Origin: Axinella damicornis
Taxonomy: Eukaryota; Porifera; Demospongiae; Axinellida; Axinellidae
Direction of reading: 5' to 3'
DNA length: 64,000 nt
Assembly: GCA_963931865.1 (NCBI GenBank)
Contig: OZ007509.1
Span: 9,857,625-9,921,624, forward strand
Part shown: piece by piece, positions 57,360 through 63,499 of the stretch
How positions within the stretch are numbered: position 1 is the stretch's first letter
Layout of the letters: every line of letters starts with the position of its first letter
The notes under the pieces: model-generated
Told to the model about the DNA's origin: nothing
What the model saw: the letters and a program-made list of their open reading frames with translations, nothing else
Database searches by the model: none
Program-made: the position numbers and the translations under genes

Positions 57360-59408
57360 ATGTTATCATATAAGTACAGTCGCAGCACTTGCAGTTAGCA
57401 TGATTCAATGGCAATTGAGGCAGGTCATAGTTGTGATTCCAGTACTTCAGTTGGCAATTTGTTCCCACGCTGTATGTATATAGGAGAAACAATGGTTGAC
57501 AATATTTGTAGTGTTGTACGATTTTGCATCCTTCCCTCCTCGAGATATATGGCGCTTACAGTGATTGCATACCGCAAACCGTGTGTCTTCTGCGTCAGTG
57601 AAATGCTCCCACACGGGTGAGCGTTTTGTCATATTGTACCGTGTTTTTCGAGCCGCCAACAATGTCAAAAACACTGCCACCAACACTGCCAAAAAAGCTG
57701 TCACCATCACACATGTAGCTCTGGTAAGCATAAAATAGACTCATGCATTCTGCGCATGCACAGCATCGGTCAGTCGGCAGTAATTCTACCGATACTGAGT
57801 ATAAATCGATACTCTACTATCGGTGCCCATACTGATGTTCCACCGATTATCGGTATGTCACTATAGTTGACAGTTGAGTACTGTCCACAGTTAGCAACAC
57901 TACTTTCGCCGTACTGTAGAGTATGTATCAAGCACCCACCACCGTTTTCACGTGTTTCAAAAGCAGTGTATTAATTAAGGGCCCACCCTTTCAATGGTTG
58001 CCTTAATTGCTGTGGGAATCTTTTATGCAAGTGAAGGGGCCATGACACTTATGGACTGAATCGCTATGCTGACCTGAAGCCTCTGACCGTTAGCATTTGA
58101 GGATCCTGAACCCGCAAAGAGACTTGCTGTGTGCAGCTACAAACAGTGGAGTACTGGATTCACAAGAGGAAATCCCCTATTACTTCCCAAAGGGGAGGAT
58201 AGCTGCATGTTGGTTTTCAGGTTGGAGAAAGTCCAAAGGTTTCTTAGCAGTGTACGTGAACTTGAATAATGATGCCGTACATTTTCCCTATACACTGCTT
58301 GTAAGGAAAAGGTAGCCTCGTTCCTAGTCGCACGCCCAGCTTTTTGAGGCATGGGACTGGGAACGAGGCTAGGGAAAAGGTGCGAGCAGGTGTTAACTTT
58401 GTAGAATGCCCTCAAACGTCTGTGGTGACAATAGCTGTGCTGTGTGCCTTTTGCTTTGCCCTCGCAAGGACAGACCCCCAAGACCCCTTCAAATCCCTTT
58501 GTGCATCATACATAGGCATATTAGTTGTGGTTACACACTGCTTGGAAGGAAATGAGCTGTTGTCATTATTCTATCTCACAGTGATATTTTCTGGCAACAT
58601 GCCAGATTGAACTGCACCTAGATGTGAGACGAGACTCAGGTTGCTAAACCCTTAAGTGCTGTTGTTAACAAAATCTGTCATAGGTAATTTCCTGTAGTCT
58701 ACTAGTCAGCTTCTAGCTAATTCCTATAGCTACACACCTTGCCAATTTTCTCCGCTTCTTTAAGTCAGCACGCGTGCGCATGGCCTCGAGTATGGGCGTA
58801 GCCGGCCGGCGCACGGGCGTATTTCCGGATGTAATTTAATCCATCGCGCATGAACGTCACATCGACATTGGCGCATAGCACATGGACATTGACGCATAGA
58901 CATTGTCGCATAGCGCAACCTCCAGGGCCACCGGAACTTTCGCTGCCAGGCGTTCTTCTCTAAGAAGATCCACGCCTTATGACAAATGAGTTCATAGCCG
59001 GGCATTGATATTCATGCAGCACTTGATGTTAATACAGCTTCTCAATGGGTGGGTGGATGCTACATACATATCTAACGACGTTATCTAGCGCCACCCCCCT
59101 GTTTGGCTACATTCTAATGTCCCCAAACTCTGGGCCTACTCTGCGGTAATTTAATGTGATGCATCATGCATCTGGCTGTGGAATGATGTCAGTTTTCTTG
59201 GCATAGTTAGCTTACATGTACATGCACAGAGTCCTCAGGATTTACGTACGTAGTAATGCTTGGCACTCTAAGCCAGTAGCTAAAATTGTATTGTGCGTTC
59301 ACAGCAGTATTCTTTTCACTACCCTGAAGAGATACGATGACCAGAGTGATGTCACTACCCTTGAACACCGTGATTGAGTACAAGGCACACAACACAAGCT
59401 TAAAGTAA
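30616..59408 (+). CDS. EIF4E2: eIF4E2/4EHP, class II cap-binding translation repressor (6 coding exons)
   Basis: Joining 30616-30675, 33180-33335, 42348-42452, 49045-49122, 55573-55709 and 59330-59408 gives 615 nt, 204 aa. All junctions are GT/AG and in phase. In animals 4EHP binds the m7G cap but not eIF4G well, and represses translation together with GIGYF-type partners in the cytoplasm. The eIF4E fold is complete: LQYSYCFWF, then VEQFW, GIKPMWEDDANKDGGKW, SRCWENL, LGEQFIVGNEICGAVISVR and LWNRTASD, ending EYKAHNTSLK. Tyr60 and Trp106 are 46 residues apart, as for the human 4EHP cap-sandwiching pair (Tyr78/Trp124); class I eIF4E has Trp at the first position. Introns total about 28 kb and consist largely of mobile elements. 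Confidence 0.95.
31220..31891. mobile_element. Dispersed ~0.7-kb repeat, copy 2
   Basis: Collinear with 9,745-10,340. On the minus strand a 68-codon frame (31,654-31,860: FELKFAAEVSDLTGTWAVG) is open here but broken in copy 1. No family recognised. Confidence 0.7.
31892..32163. mobile_element. Hairpin element, ~110-bp near-perfect arms
   Basis: CAAGTAATAAAAAAACATTA at the left pairs with TAATGTTTTTTTATTACTTG at the right. The arms continue through GATACCAGAACGGCAAAAAG and AACATAACAGTGAAGTATAC to a ~50-bp loop. Single-arm relatives are at 10,380 and 13,940. Confidence 0.85.
32662..33170. repeat. ~160-bp tandem triplication abutting eIF4E2 exon 2
   Basis: Three units share ACTACGGGTACRTGTAGTTG, CAAATGGTGTACTGGATAAC and AGCACAGATACTTCCTCCGG (the latter at ~32,829, 32,992 and 33,148). 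The last unit ends directly in the CTCTCTCAG acceptor of exon 2. A G-run sits in the first unit. Confidence 0.85.
33180..33335 (+). CDS. EIF4E2: eIF4E2 coding exon 2
   Basis: Acceptor CTCTCTCAG and donor ACT|GTGAGT enclose 156 nt (52 codons, phase 0). It encodes LQYSYCFWFTQRTRG and GDYQDNIKLVGLF, including cap-stacking Tyr60. It corresponds to the human segment that ends just before VEQFW. Confidence 0.93.
33470..33730. mobile_element. Foldback element, ~125-bp arms (copy 1)
   Basis: Arms run from GGCAAAAAAATTTTTTCCCA to its inverse at TTTTTTGCCTCTAG. They share GATTTAGTGATGGCC and CTCAGTCCCATCCCATTGAA, with a short loop near 33,605. A sister copy is at 36,070-36,356. Confidence 0.88.
34107..35141. 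mobile_element. 1.0-kb TIR element TACCGTAGTCTCGA
   Basis: Termini TACCGTAGTCTCGAAAAAAT and its inverse (...CTCGAGACTACGGTA) flank ~1 kb with several AGGCCCACCC and GGGTGGGCGTA subterminal motifs. The uninterrupted sister sequence (35,905-35,935 inverted) lacks it, which fixes the insertion site at a TA. Its own frames, e.g. 34,522-34,878 minus, are not recognised. An end fragment of the same family is at 41,668-41,765. Confidence 0.85.
36070..36356. mobile_element. Foldback element, ~135-bp arms (copy 2)
   Basis: Arms CTAGAAACAAAAAATTTTC and GAAAATTTTTTGTTTCTAG, with CCAGCCTCAGTCCCATCCCA and its inverse meeting near 36,215. Internally homologous to 33,470-33,730. Confidence 0.88.
36676..37168. 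mobile_element. ACACTCCTGGTAG-type element
   Basis: It begins TACACTCCTGGTAGGGGAAA and ends CTACCAGGAGTGCGGTTGCC. The other palindrome arm (35,500-35,510) shows the empty site between TAGTCAATGAGAAAG halves. The interior has two diverged copies of GATTCTGACNACACNG...GTGATC. Relatives are at 53,705, 54,075, 60,545, 62,888 and 63,500. Confidence 0.8.
37777..38112. mobile_element. 336-bp TIR element (TACAGTATGTATTAAG)
   Basis: Left end TACAGTATGTATTAAGTGCC; the right end inverted reads TACCATAGTGTACGTATAAA then GCGCCCACCCC. Subterminal TTTGGGGACAATAGAA is shared with the 1.2-kb element at 57,912-59,148. It is probably an internal-deletion derivative of that family. Confidence 0.7.
38330..38965. 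mobile_element. Foldback enclosing an ORF
   Basis: Arms of about 90 bp (38,340-38,430 and 38,872-38,962) share AGGAGCGCATGAGCCGCCGA, AGGCGGCGAAGGAGCGTG and GCCATGTAAATACAAAT in inverted orientation. The interior holds the 85-codon minus frame at 38,507-38,764. Confidence 0.75.
38507..38764 (-). CDS. Unassigned basic 85-codon ORF inside foldback
   Basis: The frame starts at an ATG and has an inner ATG giving MAKRTPQAKRVRFEEG. A Lys/Arg-rich N-terminus is followed by a helical-looking segment (LPTTFYTQVKDSPMRRAIKR). A GCAG|GTAACC donor-like site lies near the end (after KFARAKQAG), so it could be a first exon. I recognise no family. Position between inverted arms suggests it belongs to the mobile element; it may be cargo or chance. 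Confidence 0.3.
   Translation of the reverse strand: MTEPAAMAKRTPQAKRVRFEEGTPRRSEGHARRKLQLVAFRKYLPTTFYTQVKDSPMRRAIKRSMTVLKFARAKQAGNQRVSGRP
39280..40985 (-). pseudogene. DUF3504/Crypton-type recombinase-like relic
   Basis: Minus-strand pieces in order: MDFIEREPNSKEVVNFNVDQ; a low-complexity linker; EFEGCRKFLNGKVIELAWEK; FYMLSQQFGTRGCQYHHQ; and near 39,440 PHGENIWHSPEPVGVNTYMK with GGTILGRQHEVSLKNV. The order and the FGTRGC and [IL]W..PVGxNT motifs fit the DUF3504 family, a tyrosine-recombinase-like domain derived from Crypton transposons. Stops and shifts break it throughout. A MULE-MITE sits inside at 39,492-39,602. It lies antisense in eIF4E2 intron 2. Confidence 0.6.
39492..39602. mobile_element. 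MULE-like MITE, palindromic
   Basis: Ends AAGCCTCTTTCCCAGGCCTC and GCCTGGGAACGAGGCTA; arms contain TCTCACAGCCGTGGAGAAA and its inverse around ATCGAT. The left terminus is mutated and no target duplication remains. Confidence 0.75.
41298..41366. repeat. 9-bp tandem repeat (GCTCGAAAT)n
   Basis: Seven to eight units of GCTCGAAAT or one-base variants. Divisible by three, so the + frame reads a run of Asn-Ala-Arg. Confidence 0.9.
42348..42452 (+). CDS. EIF4E2: eIF4E2 coding exon 3
   Basis: Acceptor ATCCATAAG and donor GAG|GTGAGA enclose 35 codons: VEQFWSHYCHLARPCELPSH then FKLGIKPMWE, including cap-stacking Trp106. The polypyrimidine tract before the acceptor is weak. Confidence 0.95.
42453..43830. 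other. eIF4E2 intron 3, proximal part
   Basis: No coding exon. A G30 tract lies at 42,917-42,946. The rest shows no recognisable element. Confidence 0.5.
43831..43883. repeat. (GTAT)n microsatellite, left part
   Basis: GTAT units with occasional GTAC. The tract continues at 45,019-45,064 after the palindromic element, so the element landed inside one microsatellite. Confidence 0.9.
43884..45018. mobile_element. 1.13-kb almost fully palindromic element
   Basis: The left arm (43,884-~44,412) starts GAGTAAGCGACTGATTATCG and is the inverse of the right arm (~44,488-45,018). The arms are ~530 bp with few differences and the loop is only ~75 bp. TA flanks both ends. Arms contain several Kozak-free frames but no recognisable protein. 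The repeated words ATCGGACG and ATTATCGGA occur at regular places in both arms. Confidence 0.9.
45245..45596. mobile_element. MULE-like MITE with 9-bp duplication ATGAAATGC
   Basis: Termini TAGCCTTGTTCCCAGGCC and GGCCTGGGAACAAGGCTA, flanked exactly by ATGAAATGC at 45,236-45,244 and 45,597-45,605. Right subterminal sequence (AGACATACCAGGCTCTCCCC) resembles 32,560-32,660. Confidence 0.92.
46201..46339. repeat. ~30-bp tandem repeat (ACATCACCACATAAACACCC)
   Basis: Four to five units of CACATAAACACCCAGGCACA. The same unit resumes after the TIR element at ~48,260 (CTTAAACACCC), so the element split the array. Confidence 0.85.
46340..48257. mobile_element. 1.9-kb TIR element with duplicated interior
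   Basis: Left terminus GTGTGTAAAAGCCGGACTGC is the inverse of right terminus ...GTCTGACTTTTACACAC, followed by GGATCACCCGGATCACC motifs. Blocks 46,490-46,870 and 47,228-47,620 are direct repeats ~736 bp apart, sharing ACCGAATTCTTCCCACCAAG and CTTGGGCCAGATCTGACTGA. The repeated frame includes VRPPLHL/SVRSGPSLGK-like readings with no known family. Confidence 0.75.
48353..48753. mobile_element. MULE-like MITE with 9-bp duplication CGTGTTAAT
   Basis: Termini TAGCCTCGTACCCAGGCCCT and its inverse; ~85-bp arms. Exact flanks CGTGTTAAT at 48,344-48,352 and 48,754-48,762. The same host repeat without the insertion is at 53,555-53,700 (CAGCGTGTTTATAGCCC), giving an empty site. Confidence 0.94.
49045..49122 (+). 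CDS. EIF4E2: eIF4E2 coding exon 4
   Basis: Acceptor TTTGATCTGCAG and donor CTG|GTGAGG enclose 26 codons: DDANKDGGKWMVRLKKGIAS then RCWENL. Basic residues of RLKK line the cap phosphate site in the family. Confidence 0.95.
50104..50567. mobile_element. 464-bp TIR element (TTACAGCCC)
   Basis: Left end CTTACAGCCCGATTACACTA and right end inverted CTTACAGCCCATTTAAACTA. The interior is rich in short GGTTCGA/TCGAACC and GATCGATCC words that pair with each other. Frames are not recognised. Confidence 0.7.
51670..54025. mobile_element. Nested transposon block
   Basis: The outer arms GGAATGCAAGACGTGGGTGA (51,684) and inverse CCCATGTCTTGCATTCC (54,000) bracket the block. A copy of the sequence intact at 54,350-54,480 is split here into 51,718-51,768 and 53,050-53,155. 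The insert carries a TIR unit at 51,782-52,958 (CAGGCCCGTAACCAGG / CCTGGTTACGGCCCTG, hAT-like) and a GGGGTCCGGGGGCATGCCCC motif. A + frame at 52,421-52,840 is not recognised. Confidence 0.6.
53555..53704. repeat. Dispersed repeat CAGGCACTGTTGGTCTTGGG (uninterrupted copy)
   Basis: Contains ACCAATTAACTCTGCCATCA and CATCACCGTTTGGGCGACTG. Other copies are at ~46,098-46,200 and, split by the MITE, at 48,285-48,822. Confidence 0.8.
53705..54345. mobile_element. Two inverted ACACTCCTGGTAG-type copies
   Basis: A left copy starts TTACACTCCTGGTAAGGGAA at 53,704; a second, inverted one starts near 54,075 (GGGGTAACCGCACTCCTGG) and runs to GACCACACAGCCGTGATCAC read inversely near 54,330. Each carries the GCGGCC/GGCCGCCATTGCTCGA block. 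Confidence 0.7.
54795..55165. mobile_element. Foldback, ~175-bp imperfect arms
   Basis: TTTGCGTAAGTCT, GGCCTTAGGGTA, TTTGAAGCCTA and GGCAGTTCGAGGGCATC on the left recur inverted on the right. The short loop is near 54,980 (GGATTAGGGTATCCCCCAA). Confidence 0.75.
55573..55709 (+). CDS. EIF4E2: eIF4E2 coding exon 5
   Basis: Acceptor CCACTACAG and donor AAG|GTATGC enclose 137 nt, phase 2 at the end. It encodes LLAILGEQFIVGNEICGAVI then SLWNRTASDNAITARIR, nearly identical to animal 4EHP. Confidence 0.96.
56551..56660. repeat. Palindrome abutting the split PHD relic
   Basis: AATCTGCCAAAGTTTGTGAC at the left and GTCACAAACTTTGGCAGAT at the right, with CGTTTCGACCTGGGTA / TACCCAGGTCGAAACG in the centre. 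Arms differ by a ~12-bp insertion (ATGCAATAAGTTTT) on the left. Confidence 0.85.
56655..56988. pseudogene. Split PHD-finger relic with histone H3-like N-terminus
   Basis: Minus strand from ATG 56,988 reads MARTKQTASKPVAATGGARP, then KKPSKKA and, after a short linker, HTCPICLEPIVDA. The plus strand at 56,663-56,800 reads EGQEALHCEGTCECWHHRWC, AEVTKQRFEAISAS and ELFLCP. Together these hold the zinc ligands of one C4HC3 PHD finger (CPIC...HCEGTC...HHRWC...CP), but the two halves lie in opposite orientation, so an inversion split the finger. PHD fingers of this kind occur in animal LINE-type ORFs. The first residues copy the H3 tail (ARTKQTA). It lies in eIF4E2 intron 5. Confidence 0.65.
57323..57358. 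repeat. G36 homopolymer
   Basis: Longest of nine G or C runs of 17 or more bases in the window. Confidence 0.9.
57447..57632 (-). pseudogene. BED zinc-finger relic (hAT/ZBED type)
   Basis: From ATG 57,632 the minus frame reads RSPVWEHFTDAEDTRFAVCN, HCKRHISRGGKDAKSYNTTN and IVNHCFSYIH. The aromatic SPVWEHF start, CxxC, GGK...SYNTTN[IL]xNH and final H follow the BED-finger pattern found at the N-terminus of hAT transposases and ZBED proteins. All zinc ligands are present and the finger is unbroken. No downstream hAT catalytic domain is visible; a stop follows. It is antisense to eIF4E2, in intron 5. Confidence 0.75.
57912..59148. mobile_element. 1.2-kb TIR element, longer relative of 37,777
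   Basis: Left TACTGTAGAGTATGTATCAA; the right end inverted reads TACCGCAGAGTAGGCCCAGA with TTTGGGGACATTAGAATG. Two + frames (58,097-58,315 and 58,344-58,610, the latter hydrophobic: VTIAVLCAFCFALAR) are interrupted by a MULE-MITE; their product is not recognised. Confidence 0.6.
58313..58371. mobile_element. 59-bp MULE-like MITE
   Basis: The shortest complete copy, TAGCCTCGTTCCTAGTCGCA to GGGACTGGGAACGAGGCTA, flanked by AGGAAAAGG and GGGAAAAGG (9 bp, one mismatch). It is almost only termini. Confidence 0.88.
59330..59408 (+). CDS. EIF4E2: eIF4E2 coding exon 6 and stop
   Basis: Acceptor CACTACCCTGAAG supplies the last base of the Arg codon. It encodes DTMTRVMSLPLNTVIEYKAH then NTSLK and TAA, matching the human RDTLRRVLNLPPNTIMEYK region. 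AAAGTAAGT, a good donor, overlaps the stop. No AATAAA is evident in the next 200 bases. Confidence 0.92.
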
Positions 59409-59859
59409 GTCTAGATCATCAGTGTAAACAATGTGGACCTTCTTTAGTACTAACTTGTCCTCCTTCATATGTTATTGCGTATGTGGGGTGCACTATGTGT
59501 ACATGTTCCACACAATCTAGAAATTTACGCAGAGATTGTGTCACACATTAGTTAAGATTGCGTGCCAATCTTGCGATTTCACACTTTGGGATCGCAATCT
59601 CAAGATTATACATGCAGATTCTGAAGACTTTATCTTCCCATTGGCTACCATTGCTCAACTGCTTGCTTTGACTGTCATTTAATTGGCTGTACAGCTATCA
59701 TGAAAGGCCATAATGACAAAGGACATAATATTGTACCCTCGTGATCACCGTCCTTCACTGGTGCTTATGTGCTGAAACTCACTGTGGGCGCATAGTTGTA
59801 ACATTTAATATACGAGGTGCTGAATGGGGATCTATTCTCATGATACCGTAGAGTCTTGT

Positions 59860-60540
59860 TACCGTATACGTACGTATCTTCTAAAATTCGGCATCCCTAA
59901 TTATTTGGCACCCCTTCACGCAAACGGAAAAAAACTGTCTCTAACTTCGGCAAGGGAATTCCCAAATATTTCGGAATATAGTCTCTAATTGTAACACATT
60001 TTTGGCAGCTTGCCGTCCTGTCTGAGAGAGATGGCTTATACAAGCCAGTCAACGAGAGAGATCGGTGCTGTTTAAAGCTCCAAGCTATCACCAATGCACA
60101 CAAGCCCCTGGAAGTCAACCGGTCGCATTCAACGTGCCACGTTGACCAGTTCGTCCAATCGGTGAAAGGCCTGCGCTGAACTTCACTTGCAAACTTCTGA
60201 GTCTTTCCCTGACCCTGAGAGTCAACACAGATGAACAGAGTACGACACGGAGTGAGTATAGATCGTACAGCTAGCCTAGCCGGCCTGTGGCACACTTCGA
60301 GATTGTTCCCTTTGTACGCCGACAATTTCAACACAGGTGCTAGTCGAAAGTATGGAGTGTCACAGTCTGTACCGATCTTGAGACTTGAATCTCGAGTGGA
60401 AAAAAACCCCCGACAGACCACAGGTAGCACTTCTAATTATTCGGCACTTTTGCATTTTGGAACAAGTTTTGCAATTTTATTTCGGCAAAGCTTATGAATA
60501 ATTAATAAAAACCTGCCTAATTTTTAGAAGATATACGGTA
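59860..60540. mobile_element. 680-bp TIR element (TACCGTATA) with a 177-codon minus frame
   Basis: Left TACCGTATACGTACGTATCT then TCTAAAATTCGGCA; the right end inverted reads TACCGTATATCTTCTAAAAA. Most of the interior is one open minus frame (59,897-60,430) including YIPKYLGIPLPKLETVFFRL and RPFTDWTNWSTWHVECD. I recognise no family. The frame stays open to near both ends, which is unusual among the elements here. Confidence 0.55.
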
Positions 60541-60544
60541 ATAT

Positions 60545-60945
60545 TCTGACTATGCAGTCATGATTGCTATCATGCAGTGACCCAACCATACAATTTTGGT
60601 GCTAAAACTCACATTGGTGGTGCAGATACAAGCGCTTTTGTCGTGCTGTTGGCCGCCATTGCTCGACACTCTCTTAAACTTTCATTGGCAGTACAGCCAT
60701 TAAGAAAGGCCCTTGAAGATTCTGACCACTCAGCCATGATTACTGTCGTTTGCTCGCGCTTACGTGCTGAAACTCGCCATGCTGGCGAAGTTGTGAGCGC
60801 TGTAATAAATTCTTGTCTTCCCTTTGGCCACCATTGCCGACTCGATCGACCGAGCATGGTCATCATGTGACATGTGCTAAAATAGAATGAGCTGCAATAG
60901 TCGGTTGCAACGCGGCTACTAGGAGTGCGGTTGCCCCTCACAAAA
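60545..60945. mobile_element. ACACTCCTGGTAG-type element, copy lacking the left end
   Basis: Starts inside the element (ATTCTGACTATGCAGTCATG) and ends GGCTACTAGGAGTGCGGTTG. It keeps both internal GATTCTGAC units. Confidence 0.75.
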
Positions 60946-61224
60946 CAAAACAGAACAGAATCTCAATCTCCAAATTTAATGACATCATACTTTTAAATAT
61001 TCTTGCGGAACACTACAAGTAAATTCCTTAGTTTGAGTCACCTATATACCGGTACATATGTTCCGTACAATATGCAACATGACATAATGACAGTTGGAAA
61101 TAACATGTGGTGGTTTAGAACACAAGTGATTGGAAGCTGCCAAACCTTACCAGATTCAATCTTAGGCAGCCATTTAATTATTCCCTCCCCCAGACCCCCT
61201 AGAATAGGCAAGCTTGACATGCCA

Positions 61225-61645
61225 TATCTGCTTGAGTTTACTATACACCTCCAAAAGGACATTGACAAACTTGAATCTGTCCAAAGACAAGCATGCGAGA
61301 TCTGCACCAAATACTAGCTGGTCTACTTCCTATATAGTGACCAACTCCAAATTCTTAACCTCCCAAGCGCTCATGATCGCAGAACATTCCTCAAATTGTG
61401 CACAATGTACAAGATCCTCAATAATACTTTCTCCTTCCCTGAAAACAAGATTGACCTCAGGTCAAGGTTTCAGACCCATTCTATGTCCACTCACCGTGTG
61501 TCAGCAAACTCATTGTTTATTCCCTATGGTCATACAAACTCTTAAACGTTTATAAACTCATTTGTCTCAAACACTTCGACTCTACGGAATGGCCTCCCCA
61601 CCGTTATTACATCTTTGTCTATTTTTTGCAGTTTAAGAATTTATT
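61225..61645 (+). pseudogene. Non-LTR retrotransposon RT C-terminal relic
   Basis: Frames read LQKDIDKLESVQRQACEICT, YSDQLQILNLPSAHDRRTFL, KLCTMYKILNNTFSFP and LRNGLPTVITS. This is the conserved end of CR1/L2/Rex-like LINE ORF2 proteins (D[IL]xxLExVQRxAxR[IW], LxLPSLxxRRxxxxLxxMYKI, [LW]NxLPxxI). Stops are scattered and the RT core is absent, as expected for a 5'-truncated copy. Confidence 0.85.
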
Positions 61646-61703
61646 TCTGTTAACTATGCAGATGCACTAGCATTTTGCTAAATTGTATAACCAATAGTTA
61701 TAT

Positions 61704-62186
61704 ATACAAGTAGCTGAGCTCGCTTCGCTCGCTCAGCTACTTCCCCCTTGTTCGCCTACCGTGCGTAATCCGGCGCCGGACAGCTCTCTGAAGAGCTGCT
61801 TCTCCCCGATTGCATCCGCTTCAGCTGCTGCTCGCCGCTAGCGCTTGCGTCCGCTTCAGCTGCTGCTCCCGGGCCCGATTGCGGCATCCGCTTCCACTGC
61901 TGCTCGCGCTCCCCGTTTGCCTCCGCCTCGCGTCCAGCTGCTGCTCCCCGATTGCTCCCGCTTCAGCTGCTGCTCGCCGCCCGATCGCGTCCGCTTCGAC
62001 TGCTGCTCCCCGATTGCATACACGGGCCCAATGTTCTCGAACATTCTTCGCGGAGTTCGAGGTTCAGTAAATAAATTAAAGTACGAAGGTCGCGCGTCAC
62101 TATAGTCTAGTCCCGCCCCACGAACATCCCACTTCCGTCACTCACAGACACACACACACACAGACATGTAAAATCTTAATGTATTG
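61704..62186 (+). mobile_element. Composite repeat family, copy D
   Basis: Complete layout: AGTAGCTGAGCTCGCTTCGC foldback, ~30-bp GC-rich array and the constant tail to ATCTTAATGTATTGAT. Array unit number and order differ from copies A and B. Confidence 0.85.
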
Positions 62187-62194
62187 ATAATTAC

Positions 62195-62884
62195 TATAGT
62201 GCTGGGCGATACTAGAATTGCTTTGCATATCACGATACCATTCCCACTTATCATGATATAGTTACTAAAATTACTAATAGACACTCGAATTTCAAAATAC
62301 AACTTTCCATTTCCAATGTACAGATGAAACAGCAGAAACTACTGTAGTACTTTTAGAAACACAAAATGTTGACATTAGCAAGCAGGTCTGGCTGTATTAA
62401 CAACACAGCCCGCTGTGCTGAATAATCTTGGGCAAGCGCACACACCACCTAAGAAATGGAACCAAAGATTCCAGTCTAGCTACGTAAATGAGAGTTTTTG
62501 GCTACTCTGGCAGTCTGGCTAGTATCTACTATCTAGCTACTATCTAGCTAGCTTGAGCATAGATAGCTAGACTATATTATCTATGGCTTGAGCAACGCCT
62601 ATAGGCATACATACCTTGCAATCAGTGATCCGACCGTCATTGTGCTTCGAAAATCCCAAACTCCATCGCAGTCAACAATTCTTCTCTCAGACGCTCAGTA
62701 GGTATGGCCATTTTTTTCACGTGGCATGCGGGACTGACACAGACTGCGCATGCGTTAAGCGTTAGCGTAATGCCCCGGCGCGGCATGTGCAATGCCGCAA
62801 TATTCGCGGACTAGTGACGATATACTAACGATATTTATAGGCTATCGATACTATCGTACGTATCGATACTATCACCCAGCACTA
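62195..62884. mobile_element. 690-bp hAT-like MITE with 8-bp duplication ATAATTAC
   Basis: Termini TATAGTGCTGGGCGATAC and inverse (...GTATCACCCAGCACT) with further ATCGATA words inside. Exact flanks ATAATTAC at 62,187-62,194 and 62,885-62,892. An 8-bp duplication fits hAT elements. It inserted directly after composite copy D. Confidence 0.8.
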
Positions 62885-62887
62885 ATA

Positions 62888-63465
62888 ATTACACTCCTAG
62901 TAGGGGAAAAATTGTGCCGCGTAATATAATGTTACACTCCTGGTATACGAAAAATTGTGCTGCGTAATTACACTCCTGGTAAGGGAAAAATTGTGCCACG
63001 TAATGTAAATAACCTTTGACTACCTTAGGAATGGATTCTGACTACACTGTTGTGATCACTATCATGCAATGACCCAAGCGTACAATTTTGGTTCTGAAAC
63101 TCACCTTGGTGGTTGAGATACAATCGCTTTTGTCTTGCTGTGGCCGCCATTGCTCGAGCGCTCTCTCCGACTTCCGGTGGCAGTATCGTTCTTAGCAAAG
63201 GCACACGAAGATTCTGACCACATGGCCGTGATCACTGTCGTTCACTGACGCTTACATGCTAAAACTCACCGTGCTGGCAAAGTTGTAAGTGCTGTAATAA
63301 CTTCGTGTCTTCCCTTCGGCCGCCATTGCTAGCGATCGAAAGAGCGTGGTTGCCACATGGCATGTGCGTTAATTGGAACTAACTGCGATACTTAGCTTTC
63401 GCTACGGCGAGGCCCCGCAGGCGTTGCAATGGCTACCAGGAGTGCGGTTGCCCCTCGTATAATAT
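62888..63465. mobile_element. ACACTCCTGGTAG-type element, extended copy
   Basis: Three successive starts (ACACTCCTAGTAGGGG, ACACTCCTGGTATACG, ACACTCCTGGTAAGGG) at 62,890-62,990 show repeated insertion or duplication of the left end. It ends GGCTACCAGGAGTGCGGTTG. Confidence 0.8.
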
Positions 63466-63499
63466 AATATAATTAATGTAAATAACTCGTTCGAGTGAT

